Below, piece after piece: positions 7,376-15,596 of a stretch of DNA of 64,000 nucleotides (the stretch's first letter is position 1; each line of letters begins with the position of its first letter). The stretch is from contig JASBTZ010000003.1 in assembly GCA_030148165.1 (NCBI GenBank), positions 310,001 through 374,000 of the forward strand, read 5' to 3'. The translations under genes and the position numbers were made by a program. The stretch is from Bacteroidota bacterium. GTDB taxonomy: Bacteria; Bacteroidota; Bacteroidia; Flavobacteriales_D; Crocinitomicaceae. The notes beneath the pieces were generated by a model. It saw only the letters and a program-made list of their open reading frames with translations, ran no database searches and was not told the DNA's origin.

Positions 7376-9019
7376 GTGGAAACACTATTCTATACCATAG
7401 CACGAAACAAACGACGGAGCATGATCTTGCTCGCTCTGTTGTCGCTCTTTTTCTTTGTTGGGTTAGGCCATGTGCATCTATTCGACTGGGATGAGATCAA
7501 TTTTGCTGAATCGGCAAGAGAAATGATCGAGAGTGACAATTATTTGCGTGTGCAGATCAATTACCAGGCATTTTGGGAAAAACCTCCTTTCTTCTTCTGG
7601 CTGCAAGTTGCTTCTATGAAACTCTTCGGAATCAATGAGTTCGCTGCACGTTTCCCGAATGCGGTTTTTGGTTTTCTGTACCTGATCACCTTTTATCTCA
7701 TCGGAAGAAAACACTATAACGGTCGGTTTGGACTGATATGGGCCCTGTGTTTTTTCGGATCTCTCCTACCTCATTTATACTTTAAGTCCGGTATTATTGA
7801 CCCGGTTTTCAACTACTTTATTTTTCTCTCAGTATACTTCATGATCCGAGTGATCAACTCACCCAATAAAGAAAAGCTGGTGCAATTTGCGATTCTATCT
7901 GGTGTTTTCAGCGGACTTAGCGTCATCACGAAAGGTCCTGTCGGATTTTTATTGCTGGGGTTGACCTTACTGGGATATCTGGTGGCTAAACGATTCAAAC
8001 CATTCCCTTCGATCAAGAGCATTCTATTGTTCTTCCTGGGTTTTGCAGTAATAATAAGCGCCTGGTTGAGCATGGAAGTGTATCAAAACGGATTCGATGT
8101 ACTTGGAAAATTTATTGCTTATCAGATTGAATTGTTCAATTCACCGGTAGCTGGACACGAACAACCATTTTATTATCATTTTGTGGTGGTGTTCCTGGGT
8201 TGTTTCCCTATGTCAGTCCTTGCACTTCCTCAATTTTGGGCTTCATACGATGATGCACCTTTGAACCTGAAAAAATGGATGCTAAGCCTGTTTTGGGTAG
8301 TATTGATACTGTTCAGTATTGTCACCACGAAGATCATTCATTACTCTTCCATGACTTACGCTCCACTCTCCTTTCTGGCAGCGTTGAGTATCTACAAGAT
8401 GGCTTCGGAAGGATTTATTCGCAATTTGATTAAAGTAATACTTCCAATCATTGGAATTGTCATTGGCATCGCCATCACAGCGGTCCCAATCGTAGTCTAT
8501 AACAAGGAGGCGCTTTATTCTTCCATTAACGATCCCTTCGCTGTAGCCTCTTTAAAATATGCGGTTCAATGGAGCGGAATGGAATTTTTGGTAGGGGTAT
8601 TTTTCATTTTGGCTTTGTTGGTTTCGATCATATACCTTTTCCGGGGAAAAATCTATTCTTTCCTGATTATTCAAACCTGCAATCTAGCGATCACACTCTT
8701 GCTCGTGCAATACACTATTTTGCCTAAAATCGAACAATTCACGCAAGGACCAATGATCGAATTTTGTAAATCCCTTCAAGGAAAGGATTATTACGTGGAG
8801 ACCTATGGATTCAAGTCCTACGCCCATTATTACTACGGCAGGGTTCCGTATGGCTTAAGCGAGAAACGTCTCGATCAGCAGTGGTTATTGAATGGCGATG
8901 TAGACAAATCCGTCTACATGATATCCAAAATCACGAATAATGAACTGAATGATCACCCTAACTTTGAATTGATCGAAACTCGAGGCGGATTTAATTTTTA
9001 CCTGAGAAAGCTTCCTTAA
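7376..9019 (+). CDS. GT39/ArnT-like membrane glycosyltransferase
   Basis: A 547-residue polytopic membrane protein starting at GTG; an ATG 15 codons later is an alternative. The first periplasmic loop has the acidic motif HLFDWDEINFAE typical of ArnT/PMT-type GT-C enzymes, followed by FWEKPPFFFWLQ and EFAARFPNAVFG, both characteristic of the family. About ten to twelve hydrophobic helices and a soluble C-terminal portion are visible. Such enzymes transfer a sugar from polyprenyl phosphate to lipid A or another envelope acceptor. The upstream GT2 gene plausibly makes the donor. The acceptor cannot be read from the sequence. Confidence 0.85.
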   Translation: METLFYTIARNKRRSMILLALLSLFFFVGLGHVHLFDWDEINFAESAREMIESDNYLRVQINYQAFWEKPPFFFWLQVASMKLFGINEFAARFPNAVFGFLYLITFYLIGRKHYNGRFGLIWALCFFGSLLPHLYFKSGIIDPVFNYFIFLSVYFMIRVINSPNKEKLVQFAILSGVFSGLSVITKGPVGFLLLGLTLLGYLVAKRFKPFPSIKSILLFFLGFAVIISAWLSMEVYQNGFDVLGKFIAYQIELFNSPVAGHEQPFYYHFVVVFLGCFPMSVLALPQFWASYDDAPLNLKKWMLSLFWVVLILFSIVTTKIIHYSSMTYAPLSFLAALSIYKMASEGFIRNLIKVILPIIGIVIGIAITAVPIVVYNKEALYSSINDPFAVASLKYAVQWSGMEFLVGVFFILALLVSIIYLFRGKIYSFLIIQTCNLAITLLLVQYTILPKIEQFTQGPMIEFCKSLQGKDYYVETYGFKSYAHYYYGRVPYGLSEKRLDQQWLLNGDVDKSVYMISKITNNELNDHPNFELIETRGGFNFYLRKLP

Positions 9020-9084
9020 TTATTCGGAACGCTGAAATATCCGATCATCTTCTTATATTGCATTCACGTTAGAACTACCTATTT

Positions 9085-9780
9085 ATGTTACGTGGAATCA
9101 TTATTCTTATAAGCTTCTGTATTTCAGTGAATTCCTTTTCACAGCTTAGCATTTCCCCTTTTGCAGGAGCTCATTTTTCATTTACCTCTTATTTGGATTA
9201 TGATGGTGAAGGAGAATGGACGAGCAATAATTTAGCTCTTCAACTAGGAGCTGCCGTGAACGATCAATTTCGTGTTTGGACCTCAGTCATGCAAATGAAC
9301 AATGTAGCTTTTGACAGTAAGTCTTCGAACAATAAGGTTCTGCTAAACAATTATGGCGTAAGTTATCGATTCCTTCCGACAGAAAAGATAGCCAGCGGAG
9401 TCGTGGAAATGAGCGGAGGATTTGGATTGGGATCCAATCTGGAAAATGAAGACATCAACCAGACTTACACCAAACTGGATACTTCTGACAACTATTACGT
9501 GTACAACGGAAACTTTAAGAAATACAAGAACTTGTTTCGCCTGGGATTTAAGGCGGATATTTACTGGAAAGGCCTGGAATTATTAGTAGGGCCAACCTAT
9601 GGCGCATCTTATATCGGACGAAGCTTTACCGATCCTGAAACCGGTGAAACAACAGAATTCAATGACCTTGTGCGCGGCTGGAATATTGAGTTTACACTAC
9701 TCTACCGCTTTAACAAGAAAAAGGCTAAGTCAGAAGGTGATGACGAAAACAGCGAAGACGAAAGTGCCTTGCGATTGTAG
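9085..9780 (+). CDS. Predicted outer-membrane beta-barrel protein
   Basis: A signal peptide (MLRGIIILISFCISVNSFSQ) is followed by alternating hydrophobic/aromatic strands such as ISPFAGAHFSFTSY, VWTSVMQMNNVAF, FRLGFKADIYW and IEFTLLYRFNKK. This is the pattern of a small porin-like or OmpA-like barrel of about eight to ten strands. The last strand ends in LLYRF and is followed by an unusual highly charged tail (KKKAKSEGDDENSEDESALRL) beyond the normal C-terminal beta-signal. I do not recognise a specific family. It stands alone between a glycosyltransferase and photolyase. Confidence 0.65.
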   Translation: MLRGIIILISFCISVNSFSQLSISPFAGAHFSFTSYLDYDGEGEWTSNNLALQLGAAVNDQFRVWTSVMQMNNVAFDSKSSNNKVLLNNYGVSYRFLPTEKIASGVVEMSGGFGLGSNLENEDINQTYTKLDTSDNYYVYNGNFKKYKNLFRLGFKADIYWKGLELLVGPTYGASYIGRSFTDPETGETTEFNDLVRGWNIEFTLLYRFNKKKAKSEGDDENSEDESALRL

Positions 9781-9844
9781 TTAGCATCCGTTTATTCCTT
9801 TCAATTCCTTAACCTGGATCAATTATTAAATCCTTATTCGAAAC

Positions 9845-9852
9845 TATCTTTG
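9845..9852 (+). promoter_or_regulatory. Candidate -7 promoter element of photolyase
   Basis: TATCTTTG is a full match to TAnnTTTG, 28 bases before the TTG start of the photolyase gene. No clear TTTG is seen at -33. Confidence 0.45.
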
Positions 9853-9880
9853 ACCCGAATATTCTCAAAGAAAAGAAAAC

Positions 9881-11173
9881 TTGAGTGAGGCAAGGATAAA
9901 TATATTCTGGTTTAGACGTGACTTGCGGCTGGATGATAATGTGGGGCTATCAAAGGCCTTGTCTACAGATGTAGCCACACTTCCCCTATTCATTTTCGAT
10001 GCAAATATTCTCGACGAGCTTGAATATGATGATGCAAGAGTAACTTTTATCTATGATAAACTAATCGAGATACAAGAAGAGCTCACGAAATTAGGTTCCG
10101 GAATCCTGATTAAGGTTGGTGATCCAATAAAGGTGTTTGAAGAGCTGTGTGGCCAATTTGCGATTGACAGCTTATACTGTAATCGCGACTACGAACCATA
10201 TGCTCGTGAGCGAGATGAATCCATCAAACAATTATTACAGCGCAAAGGCATCGATTTTAAAAGCTTTAAAGATCAGGTCATTTTTGAAGCAGATGAGATA
10301 CTGAAGTCGGATGGGAAACCATATACCGTATATACTCCTTATAAGAATGCCTGGCTGAAAAAATTCGAAGTCCCGGTAAATATTGTTGAAAGTGGCAATC
10401 ATTGGTTCATACATCAGTCGAGATTTCCTAAACTGGAAGAGATCGGGTTTAAAAGAAGTTCGGTTAACGTTGAAGCATATGATTTATCCGTTTTAGATAA
10501 ATACGTTCAATCAAGGGATATTCCTTCTCTGGATGCAACAAGCAAATTAGGACCACACTTGAGGTTTGGAACAATTGGCATCCGTCAATTAATTAATGAA
10601 ATACTTAAAACCGAACACAATAATGACGTATTCTTAAGTGAATTGATCTGGAGGGAATTCTTCTTTCAGATTCTTTATCATTTCCCTCATGTAGTTGACC
10701 AAAATTTCCGTTCGAAGTACAACGGAATTCAATGGCGCAATAATGAAGGAGAATTTAAGAAATGGTGTGATGGCGAAACCGGTTACCCTTTGGTGGATGC
10801 AGGAATGCGACAACTCAATCAAACAGGATATATGCATAATCGGGTGCGTATGATAACGGCAGGATTTCTCTGCAAACACCTTTTGATCGATTGGCGTTGG
10901 GGTGAAGCCTATTTTGCTCAAAAACTACTAGACTATGAGCTTTCTTCCAATAATGGTAACTGGCAGTGGGCTGCAGGGACAGGGTGTGACGCAGCACCTT
11001 ATTTTCGGGTATTTAATCCAACTGAGCAGGTAAAAAAGTTTGATCCGAAACTTTCATATATTCAACGGTGGGTGCCGGAAGTGGACTCATTGAATTATCC
11101 GAAGCCAATGGTAGAGCACAAGTTCGCAAGAGAGCGAGCTATTAATACTTATAAAGCAGGAATTATAAATTAA
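9881..11173 (+). CDS. Cryptochrome/DNA photolyase family protein (class I CPD photolyase-like)
   Basis: A 430-residue flavoprotein starting at TTG, chosen because NIFWFRRDLRLDDN, the canonical N-terminus, begins six residues later. Residues 1-130 form the antenna-binding Rossmann domain (CNRDYEPYARERD). Residues about 200-430 are the FAD domain, with LIWREFFFQILYHFP, GYPLVDAGMRQL, GYMHNRVRMI, DWRWGEAYFA and GNWQWAAGTGCDAAPYFR. The family uses blue light and FADH- to split cyclobutane pyrimidine dimers. The conserved tryptophans of the electron-transfer region appear to be present. The TspO gene follows four bases after the stop, an operon-like arrangement. A light-sensing cryptochrome role cannot be excluded. 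Confidence 0.9.
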   Translation: MSEARINIFWFRRDLRLDDNVGLSKALSTDVATLPLFIFDANILDELEYDDARVTFIYDKLIEIQEELTKLGSGILIKVGDPIKVFEELCGQFAIDSLYCNRDYEPYARERDESIKQLLQRKGIDFKSFKDQVIFEADEILKSDGKPYTVYTPYKNAWLKKFEVPVNIVESGNHWFIHQSRFPKLEEIGFKRSSVNVEAYDLSVLDKYVQSRDIPSLDATSKLGPHLRFGTIGIRQLINEILKTEHNNDVFLSELIWREFFFQILYHFPHVVDQNFRSKYNGIQWRNNEGEFKKWCDGETGYPLVDAGMRQLNQTGYMHNRVRMITAGFLCKHLLIDWRWGEAYFAQKLLDYELSSNNGNWQWAAGTGCDAAPYFRVFNPTEQVKKFDPKLSYIQRWVPEVDSLNYPKPMVEHKFARERAINTYKAGIIN

Positions 11174-11177
11174 TCAC

Positions 11178-11636
11178 ATGACACGTAGAATCATTCTTTT
11201 TCTGATCCTGAACTTCGGCGCACTAGGTATCGGTGGATTTCTAATGGGCAATGGACCTCTCGGAGATTGGTATTCAAATCTTAATCAGGCTCCCTGGACT
11301 CCTCCGGGTTGGGTCTTTGGTGCAGCCTGGACAAGCATTATGCTGTGCTTTAGCTTTTATATGGCAAAGGCATACGAGTTGATTCTAAACAAAAAGCTAT
11401 TGATCATTTTGTTCATTACTCAGTGGATGCTGAATGTAAGCTGGAATCCGGCTTTCTTTTATTTCCACCAGGTGTTGATCGGCTTGATGATCATAATTGT
11501 GCTTACGCTCCTTATAGGGATTTTCATCGTGCTTTATTCTAAAAAATTAGGAATTTGGTCGATTCTCATTCTGCCCTATTTCATCTGGTTGTGCATCGCG
11601 ACATCATTGAATTACTTCATCTACTTATACAACTAG
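11178..11636 (+). CDS. TspO/MBR family tryptophan-rich sensory protein
   Basis: A 152-residue protein with five hydrophobic helices. It has the family hallmarks WYSNLNQAPWTPPGWVFGAAWT near the N-terminus, WMLNVSWNPAFFYFHQ in the middle and ATSLNYFIYLYN at the end. TspO proteins bind porphyrins and related tetrapyrroles and are linked to light, oxygen and stress responses. It lies four bases downstream of photolyase, a recurrent pairing in many bacteria that fits a photo-oxidative stress role. hemB for tetrapyrrole synthesis is 1.6 kb away on the other strand. Confidence 0.92.
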   Translation: MTRRIILFLILNFGALGIGGFLMGNGPLGDWYSNLNQAPWTPPGWVFGAAWTSIMLCFSFYMAKAYELILNKKLLIILFITQWMLNVSWNPAFFYFHQVLIGLMIIIVLTLLIGIFIVLYSKKLGIWSILILPYFIWLCIATSLNYFIYLYN

Positions 11637-11676
11637 CTGACGAAAAACTAAGTATTTACTAATGAATGTTTGAGTT

Positions 11677-12210
11677 TTAATAACTATACCTCAGAATAAC
11701 CTGTGTTGCTCCACCTCCATACTCTTGATAGTCAGCGTCCAGGTATTCGGCTCCTTCGATTTGATTCAAATACGAACGCACCTCAGATCGCAAGACACCC
11801 TCCCCAAAGCCATGTATGATCACGACATTCCTTATTTTCTTATCCTGGGCTTTCTCGATAAATTGTCGGCAAGCTTCTAATTGAGTTTGCACAATCTTCC
11901 TATTGGACCAACCCTGATGTGAATCAACAAGGGATTCAATGTGAAGATCGATCTCCCACAACTCCCCTCTTCTCTGCTTTTTATAGCGAATGGCCTTGTC
12001 CACTTCATTGCCCGATCCTTCTTCGTCTTTCGGAATAAAATCATCGAGCTGATAATCCTCGCCTCTCACATGGGTAATTGAGTTGATGTTGTATTTGCGT
12101 TCGAATCCGTCATCACAAAGCACAATCACATTATGGGAATCCGGTATTTGAGTAATAACTCCGCCACCCGGCTCATGCAGAAAAACGATTTTTTGTCCTT
12201 CGCTGTACAT
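11677..12210 (-). CDS. Smr/MutS2-C domain protein
   Basis: The C-terminal half is an Smr domain: EIDLHIESL gives the DxH motif, and VVIIHGFGEGVLRSEVRSYL is the HGxGxGxLRxxV core. The N-terminal segment (YSEGQKIVFLHEPGGGVI) matches the short beta domain seen in Bacteroidota DUF2027/Smr proteins. Smr domains have nicking or RNA-cleavage activity. The ORF track begins at 12240, overlapping the upstream protease gene by 28 bases. The ATG at 12210 lies two bases after that gene's stop and aligns with the usual family N-terminus, so it is preferred (177 residues). The physiological substrate is unknown. Confidence 0.82.
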   Translation of the reverse strand: MYSEGQKIVFLHEPGGGVITQIPDSHNVIVLCDDGFERKYNINSITHVRGEDYQLDDFIPKDEEGSGNEVDKAIRYKKQRRGELWEIDLHIESLVDSHQGWSNRKIVQTQLEACRQFIEKAQDKKIRNVVIIHGFGEGVLRSEVRSYLNQIEGAEYLDADYQEYGGGATQVILRYSY

Positions 12211-12212
12211 GG

Positions 12213-13160
12213 TTAAAACATCAGAACTGACCTTAACCATGGGAAGTCCAGCGTAAAATAAAGTAAGAATGGGACAGCGAAAGAAGCTACCCAGAGAAAG
12301 AGCATTAACACTTTAAACAGCATGGATGCATCTCGTTCAATCGGGGTAATCAAGACGTTGTTGACCTGACTAGCAATAATCGGATCTGACTCTTCACTTG
12401 GAACAGCATCTATGAACTTTTTAAGCTGTGGCGTATGTGCAAGAACCACATTTTTAATTTTGACAAAGTCCTTATTACTCAGAAATTTATAGTTAACTGC
12501 GATTTCTACATCTTTGCCTCGTAATTCCCGATGCATCTGGTATTGCTTTTGAAGCGCCCGAACACGAAAGGCCATGAAAAAGCCAAATAACATGATTATA
12601 TAACTGTTGAGCAACCAACCAACACCAATGATCAAAAGTGATGATATCAAGGCAAAAATCATCAGGAACAATTCATAGTTCTTGTGGACATATAATTTAA
12701 ATAACTGTCCACCATCTAAAGGGTCAAGCGGTAGCAAATTAATCAGGTTAAGTAAGAGGAAGAGCGAGCTCAATTCCACCATCCAATACGAGTGTACGAC
12801 GTTGCCGTACCACATCAAAACCGCGCCAATTATCACTCCTGGAATCGGACCCATTATTGTGACTATAAAGCTCTGTTTTTGAGAGTAGTTAGACTTCTTG
12901 CCTTGAACAAACGCTCCCATCAAAGGAATGAACAACATTCGCACATTCCGATAGCCAAAAAGTTTCATCATAGCAAAATGACCAAGCTCGTGAATCAGAA
13001 GTACAACCAGTAGATAAATGATGAAGTTGAGCATGTCCCCAAAAAGCAGGATAAAAACCAATACGAACATAACAATAGAGAAGATTGTCAGCGCTAAACT
13101 ACTTTTAGGCTGATGCTCTATAAGTTCGGGTTTTTGAGGATAAAAATCGTGATCTTCCAT
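12213..13160 (-). CDS. Site-2 protease (M50) family membrane metalloprotease
   Basis: A 315-residue polytopic protein. LLIHELGHFAMMKLFG supplies the zinc-binding HExxH, and LLPLDPLDGGQLFKLY supplies the second zinc-ligand motif (N/D-PxDGG). S2P enzymes cleave transmembrane segments of regulators or signal-peptide remnants within the inner membrane. There is no PDZ domain. A cytosolic segment of about 80 residues separates the fourth helix from two C-terminal helices. Substrates such as an anti-sigma factor are not encoded nearby. It lies directly upstream of the Smr gene and probably forms an operon with it. Confidence 0.85.
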   Translation of the reverse strand: MEDHDFYPQKPELIEHQPKSSLALTIFSIVMFVLVFILLFGDMLNFIIYLLVVLLIHELGHFAMMKLFGYRNVRMLFIPLMGAFVQGKKSNYSQKQSFIVTIMGPIPGVIIGAVLMWYGNVVHSYWMVELSSLFLLLNLINLLPLDPLDGGQLFKLYVHKNYELFLMIFALISSLLIIGVGWLLNSYIIMLFGFFMAFRVRALQKQYQMHRELRGKDVEIAVNYKFLSNKDFVKIKNVVLAHTPQLKKFIDAVPSEESDPIIASQVNNVLITPIERDASMLFKVLMLFLWVASFAVPFLLYFTLDFPWLRSVLMF

Positions 13161-13198
13161 TCCTGCACTTCGTTTAAATGAAGGTACGGATTTTATCT

Positions 13199-14170
13199 TT
13201 ATTTGTTTTGCAACGCGGCAAAATCTTTGGCAAAATATGTTAAGATACCGTCTGCTCCTGACCGACGAATACTTAAAAGCATTTCGGACATTGCAGCTTC
13301 ATAGTCGAGCCAACCATTGGCAGAGGCCGCATAGATCATAGCGCACTCACCACTAACGTTGTAGGCTGTAATCGGTACTTCACAGTTTGACTTTAGATCG
13401 CTAATCACATCCAGGTAACACACTGCCGGCTTCACCATTAACATGTCCGCTCCTTCTTCTATATCCAGGAAAGCTTCTCGCAAGGCTTCCTTGCGGTTTG
13501 CCGGATTCATTTGATACGTCTTCTTGTCACCTCCTTTTGGTGCACTATCAAGTGCATCGCGGAAAGGTCCATAAAAAGCACTGGCGTATTTTGCTGAATA
13601 GGACATGATGCTTACATCCTGAAAATTATGTGAATCCAGTGCTTCACGAATAAACGCAACACGTCCATCCATCATGTCGCTTGGTCCGATGATATCTATA
13701 CCGGCCTGCGCTTGTGCGATAGCCATTTTTCCTAATATTGGGAGCGTCTCATCATTTAAGATTAAACCGTTTTCAACCAGACCATCGTGTCCATCTGTAG
13801 AATACGGATCCATGGCTACGTCACTCATCAATGAGACTTCAGGAAAATGCTTCTTGATCTCAGAGATAGCTTTCAGGTAGAAGTTATCTTCGGCGTAGCT
13901 ATAACTCGCAACCTTGTCTTTTTTATCTTCCGAAACAACCGGAAACAGTACATATTTATCTATTCCCAACTTGATACAGCTGTCTATCTCGGCCAAAAGC
14001 AGGTCCAAAGACCACCTGTAATTACCCGGCAACGAGCTGATCTCATCTTTAATTCCCGAACCTTCAATAAGGAATAAGGGATAAATCAAATTTTCAACCC
14101 CTAAATTGGTCTCACTTATCATGTCCCGAATAGCGGCACTTTTTCTGTTTCGTCTTGGTCTGATATTCAT
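13199..14170 (-). CDS. hemB: Delta-aminolevulinic acid dehydratase (porphobilinogen synthase)
   Basis: 323 residues, the normal HemB length. It condenses two 5-aminolevulinate molecules to porphobilinogen in tetrapyrrole synthesis. Visible signatures are the arginine-rich N-terminal arm (RPRRNRKSAAIR), DVAMDPYSTDGHDGL, SYSAKYASAFYGPFRDAL with an active-site Lys, DMLMVKPAVCYLDVI with the Schiff-base Lys, and NVSGECAM. The metal-site segment has Asp where Zn-dependent enzymes have Cys, so it is the zinc-independent type, probably Mg-stimulated. A TAnnTTTG element lies upstream. The gene is separated from the S2P gene by 38 bases. Confidence 0.95.
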   Translation of the reverse strand: MNIRPRRNRKSAAIRDMISETNLGVENLIYPLFLIEGSGIKDEISSLPGNYRWSLDLLLAEIDSCIKLGIDKYVLFPVVSEDKKDKVASYSYAEDNFYLKAISEIKKHFPEVSLMSDVAMDPYSTDGHDGLVENGLILNDETLPILGKMAIAQAQAGIDIIGPSDMMDGRVAFIREALDSHNFQDVSIMSYSAKYASAFYGPFRDALDSAPKGGDKKTYQMNPANRKEALREAFLDIEEGADMLMVKPAVCYLDVISDLKSNCEVPITAYNVSGECAMIYAASANGWLDYEAAMSEMLLSIRRSGADGILTYFAKDFAALQNK

Positions 14171-14189
14171 ATTCTGCTTGACTTACAAA

Positions 14190-14197
14190 CAAAATTA
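14190..14197 (-). promoter_or_regulatory. Candidate -7 promoter element of hemB
   Basis: On the minus strand TAATTTTG fits TAnnTTTG about 20 bases upstream of the hemB ATG. No certain -33 element is seen. Confidence 0.4.
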
Positions 14198-14261
14198 ACA
14201 ATTCACTTGATATATCTCTATTTTTACTATTTTTACATTTCGTAAACGAAGACGACACTTT

Positions 14262-15152
14262 ATGAAAAAGACAAAACTTAACCCTTATCTTTTTAGCATT
14301 GCATTGGGCGCATTGATGGTATCGTGCGGTCCTACAGAAGAGGAAACTCCTGTAGATCAGGATGTTTTCGATCCTAACAGTGCGTTAAACACCGTATTCG
14401 ATGGGAAGATCTTCAGTATTCCGTCACCGGTACAAACGGCTTACCTGATCAAGAATCTCGACCTTTCATTCGATAAAAGCCTCTTGAATAGTGATGCTGC
14501 TGTTAACGACTATGTAACTGAATATCAGCAGGCCCTGAATTTGGGTATATACGGAACTGATTTGGGTTATTCGGCTCTTTACAATCAGAAGAATACATCT
14601 TTAAAATATTTGAATGCAGTTGAAAAGTTAACTGCTCAACTTGGGCTTGACGCTGCATTTGATTCAAGCTTTATTTCCAGATTCGAGGCAAATAGCAATG
14701 ATGAAGATTCGATGATTATTTTAATGTCAGATGCATTTAAGAAGTCGGACAACTTCCTTAAGAATGCGAATCGTAAATCAACTTCAGCATTAATTCTTAC
14801 AGGTGGTTGGGTTGAATCAATCTACATTGCTTGTGAACTAAATGCCAAAAAGGACAGTGAAGAGATCAAACGAAGAATAGGTGAACAAAAGCAGTCGCTT
14901 AATTCGATCATTGACCTTCTAAACACGTACAATAAATCAGGAGCTAACGATGAATTAATAGCAGGGATGGAAGAACTGAAAGTGTCGTTCGATAAGATCC
15001 AATTCAACTATGAATATTCTGCACCTGAAACAGATGAAGAAGCTAAGCTTACGACTTTCCATCACGAACTTGAAGTGGAGTTTACAGAAGAAGTAATGGA
15101 AGAAATTGTAACGAAGCTAAGAGAAATTAGAACTAACATTATAAAAGCCTAA
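14262..15152 (+). CDS. Uncharacterised lipoprotein upstream of the TerB-ABC transporter
   Basis: Not recognised as a named family. The N-terminus is a lipoprotein signal, with basic MKKTK, a hydrophobic core and the lipobox MVSC at about residues 19-22. The mature protein is mostly helical, acidic and lacks cysteines that would suggest disulfides. A motif around ALILTGGWVESIYIACELNAK (about residues 176-195) looks like the most structured part. It probably sits in the inner leaflet of the outer membrane or in the periplasm. It is followed within four bases by a secreted protein and then by a large ABC transporter, so it may be an accessory subunit. That role is inferred from position only. 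Confidence 0.6.
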   Translation: MKKTKLNPYLFSIALGALMVSCGPTEEETPVDQDVFDPNSALNTVFDGKIFSIPSPVQTAYLIKNLDLSFDKSLLNSDAAVNDYVTEYQQALNLGIYGTDLGYSALYNQKNTSLKYLNAVEKLTAQLGLDAAFDSSFISRFEANSNDEDSMIILMSDAFKKSDNFLKNANRKSTSALILTGGWVESIYIACELNAKKDSEEIKRRIGEQKQSLNSIIDLLNTYNKSGANDELIAGMEELKVSFDKIQFNYEYSAPETDEEAKLTTFHHELEVEFTEEVMEEIVTKLREIRTNIIKA

Positions 15153-15156
15153 TCTG

Positions 15157-15582
15157 ATGAAATTATTCCTTATCGCCCTTATAACAGCTGTTAGTGTAAA
15201 CGTAGGATTTGCGCAAGATTGTGAGCGTATCGTAAAAAATACAGAAGAGCTTTTGAATACTGAAACAGGTGGATCAGAGTTTATTTCCGATGGTCAGGTT
15301 TATACGGCTTTTCTAGATCGGGAGAAAGCTGAATTTAAGACAACATTCTTTGGTAGTTCTACCTATAGAATTGCAACTAGTGCAGGATCTGATGAGAATT
15401 ATGTAATCTTCACGATCAGGGATCTTGAAGGAAACATCCTTTTCTCTAACAAGAACTACAAAAACGCACCTTATTGGGATTTCAAAGTAGTTGAAACTCT
15501 TCCCGTTACCATAGAAACAGAGCTTGACATGGACCTGAAAGTTACGGGTTGTGTCGTAATGCTGATCGGTTTCAAAAAATAG
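15157..15582 (+). CDS. Small secreted protein of unknown function
   Basis: A 141-residue protein with a clear signal peptide (MKLFLIALITAVSVNVGFAQ). The mature part is a compact beta-rich domain with two cysteines, one near each end (after the signal peptide, and in VTGCVVML). These could form a disulfide in the periplasm. No family is recognised. It lies four bases after the lipoprotein gene and 14 bases before the ABC transporter gene. A periplasmic partner of that transporter is the natural guess, but nothing in the sequence proves it. Confidence 0.6.
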   Translation: MKLFLIALITAVSVNVGFAQDCERIVKNTEELLNTETGGSEFISDGQVYTAFLDREKAEFKTTFFGSSTYRIATSAGSDENYVIFTIRDLEGNILFSNKNYKNAPYWDFKVVETLPVTIETELDMDLKVTGCVVMLIGFKK

Positions 15583-15596
15583 TATTAAGCAATTGA

